From positions 1-64,000 of the forward strand of contig NZ_CABPSB010000018.1 in assembly GCF_902459655.1 (NCBI RefSeq): a DNA stretch of 64,000 nt, read 5' to 3'. Each line of letters begins with the position of its first letter. Position 1 is the first letter of the stretch. Below the pieces are notes generated by a model, which made no database searches, was not told the DNA's origin, and saw only the letters and a program-made list of their open reading frames with translations. This document shows positions 62,393 through 64,000 of the stretch, piece after piece. Source of the DNA: Pandoraea anhela. Its GTDB lineage: Bacteria; Pseudomonadota; Gammaproteobacteria; Burkholderiales; Burkholderiaceae. The position numbers and the translations under genes were made by a program.

Positions 62393-64000
62393 TCAGCCAA
62401 GCGGTGCGGCTGGGGGGTGTGCGGGAACATCGACCTCCGCCACCCGCTTCGGCAACAGCATCGTAAACGTCGTCCCAACGCCAACCTGGCTCGCGACGTT
62501 GATCGTCCCCTTATGGAATTCGATCGCTGCGTGCACCACGGCCAGTCCCACGCCGGAGCCGTCTTCCAACACCGCGTTACTCCGTGAGCGGAACGACATC
62601 TGGAAGATGTCCTTGAGTTCGTCTTCCGGGATACCGGTGCCGTTGTCGCGCAGCACCACCTCGAACGCCTCTCCCTTGTCCGATACGCGCATGTCGATCG
62701 CCGGTTGCGCCATTGTGTACTTCGTGGCGTTGCTCACCAGGTTGATAAACGCGTGGAACAGCACGTTGCTGTCGCCGATCATCCGGCTGTCCAGCCCTTG
62801 CGGGGCTTGCACCGTGATCGTCGCATTCGGGAACATGTCCGAACCGACGCCTCGCACATCTTCCAACAGCGCTACTAGCGAAAGCTCGGCGCGCCTGCCG
62901 AATTTCGGATCGTCCAGCGACGCGCTCTGCGCCGCATCCAGCCAGTTCTGGATCAGATGGTTCAGCTTCGCTACCGCCTCACGAATCTTCGTGTAACGGG
63001 GACGCGAATCCGCCTCCTCATTACGCGGGCTGAGCAGTCGCTGCGCATGACCGTCGATCACATTGAGCAGCGTGCGGAACTCGTGCGTCGCCATCGAACG
63101 GAACGTCTTCTGGAAGTTGTTCAGGCGCTCCTCGTTGGCCAATGCCCGTTGCAAAATCGTCTGCTTGGCCGTTGCGAGCTTCTGGTTGCGCACGAGCGAC
63201 GCCGTGCTGTCCTGAATCTTCGATAACGTCCGGGAGAGCGTGCCGATTTCGTCGCGACGCGATAACCACGGCAGACGCAGCTTGTCCTTGCCGCCTACGG
63301 CGTTCCCCGCCATGCGAATCAGATGCGTAAGCGGGCGCAGAATCACTGCATCCACATAAATCAGACATAGCAGCGTCACGACGATCATCGCCACGATCAG
63401 CGCGTCGATCTTCAGCAGATGCTTGCGCGCGTGCGTGTTCTTCGCCTCGACATCGCGAATCAGCGACTCGGTGCTGCGAAACACCAGCGCGCCGAACGTG
63501 CTGTTCGCCTGTGTGTACCTGGCGCTCGATTCGCCCCGGTACAACTTGGCCGCGTCGGTCAGCTTGCCGCTCTGCGCGAGCTGGAACACCTGATTCGACG
63601 CCCGACGGTACTGCGCCCACTGCGATTGGAATTTCGAGAACGCCAGACGAAACTCGTCGTGCACGAGCACCTTCTGATAACGCGCCGAAGCCGCGCTGAT
63701 CTTCTCGTCGAACTCATTGGCAGCCGTGCGAATGTCGGCGAGCGCCTTGGGCGACATCGGGGCGAGCGCTTCCGATTCGACGGTCCGGAAGTCCGAAATG
63801 TAGTCGTTGAGTTCTTCCAGCACGCTCAGGTTTTCGATCTGCGCCCGCTCGGCGGCAATCGCGCGCTGCTGGGCGAAATCGACCTGATAGTGCACCGCCA
63901 CGCCCACGGCGATCATCGCAGCGAGACACAACGCGAGGAGAAGATACATGCGCCCCCGAATGGGAAGCGACCGGCGGGATGACGACGAGGAAGACGCTTT
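62393..64000 (-). CDS. Sensor histidine kinase (5' end beyond the window)
   Basis: The frame stays open to the right edge (residues before MYLLLALCLAAM include SLPIRGR), so the start lies outside. A periplasmic helical sensor of about 150 residues lies between two membrane segments (MYLLLALCLAAMIAVGVAVHY-like at the left, ALIVAMIVVTLLCLIYVDAVIL). Then come HAMP, the phosphoacceptor His in SMATHEFRTLLNVIDGHAQRL (63083-63085), and a HATPase domain with NLVSNATKY, DNGTGIPEDEL and GSGVGLAVV. The cognate regulator gene is not in view. The ligand is unknown. Confidence 0.9.
   Translation of the reverse strand, partial: KASSSSSSRRSLPIRGRMYLLLALCLAAMIAVGVAVHYQVDFAQQRAIAAERAQIENLSVLEELNDYISDFRTVESEALAPMSPKALADIRTAANEFDEKISAASARYQKVLVHDEFRLAFSKFQSQWAQYRRASNQVFQLAQSGKLTDAAKLYRGESSARYTQANSTFGALVFRSTESLIRDVEAKNTHARKHLLKIDALIVAMIVVTLLCLIYVDAVILRPLTHLIRMAGNAVGGKDKLRLPWLSRRDEIGTLSRTLSKIQDSTASLVRNQKLATAKQTILQRALANEERLNNFQKTFRSMATHEFRTLLNVIDGHAQRLLSPRNEEADSRPRYTKIREAVAKLNHLIQNWLDAAQSASLDDPKFGRRAELSLVALLEDVRGVGSDMFPNATITVQAPQGLDSRMIGDSNVLFHAFINLVSNATKYTMAQPAIDMRVSDKGEAFEVVLRDNGTGIPEDELKDIFQMSFRSRSNAVLEDGSGVGLAVVHAAIEFHKGTINVASQVGVGTTFTMLLPKRVAEVDVPAHPPAAPLG

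Overview
The window looks like a chromosomal segment of a high-GC betaproteobacterium of the Burkholderiaceae. Pandoraea or a near relative is my best guess, from gene content, codon use and the density of catabolic and transport operons. No rRNA, tRNA, CRISPR array or replication origin was seen. The left edge is the 3' end of an IS3-family insertion sequence. The right edge cuts the 5' end of a sensor histidine kinase gene.

Layout. 1-91: tail of an IS3-type transposase and its right inverted repeat. 252-1490: an AT-richer acyltransferase. 2069-8544 (minus): a branched-chain-type ABC operon (binding protein, LivH, and one LivM-LivG-LivF fusion protein) ending in a gamma-glutamyltransferase-family enzyme. 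It diverges from a plus-strand set of polysaccharide-deacetylase-like hydrolase, GntR regulator and flavin-reductase-like protein (8881-11500). 12109-19627: a DUF3311/sodium symporter pair, an intradiol ring-cleavage dioxygenase and a second Liv-type ABC operon. 19658-21383: a PIP/hrpII-box-like promoter in front of an effector-like gene of unknown function. 21577-25666: chemoreceptor, LysR/argC divergent pair, MEKHLA protein. 25672-28253: a MarR gene with its downstream genes (two tandem NTF2-like proteins, a quinone-oxidoreductase-like enzyme). 28312-30620: an SGNH hydrolase and a porin gene broken by an in-frame stop.

31113-41083: a plus-strand cluster of C45 amidohydrolase/acyltransferase, peptide-type ABC transporter with fused ATPases, AstE/aspartoacylase-type deacylase, ornithine cyclodeaminase and LysR regulator. 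Together they suggest uptake and stepwise deacylation of an ornithine-containing compound, then conversion of ornithine to proline. 41130-44958: esterase, truncated AraC remnant, VOC protein, FtrA-like regulator/rhodanese divergent pair and a 12-bp minisatellite. 45013-49498: a DeoR regulator diverging from kdgT-dtnK-pdxA2, a D-threonate-type acid sugar pathway. 49591-53568: LprI-domain membrane protein, carboxymuconolactone-decarboxylase-family/AraC divergent pair, TRIC-type channel. 53902-58919: macA-macB-NodT tripartite exporter with in-frame 9-bp repeats. 59126-64000: RhtA-like exporter, Lrp regulator, NmrA-type SDR/PadR divergent pair with two matching PadR operators, and the partial histidine kinase.

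The most notable observations are the PIP-box-controlled candidate type III effector, the C45/deacylase/ornithine cyclodeaminase cluster, two Liv operons with opposite permease oddities (a triple fusion, and a permease lacking a conserved segment), operators that match their neighbouring regulators (PadR, MarR, LysR, DeoR), and a run of 9-14 bp tandem repeats at gene ends, in promoters and in linkers.
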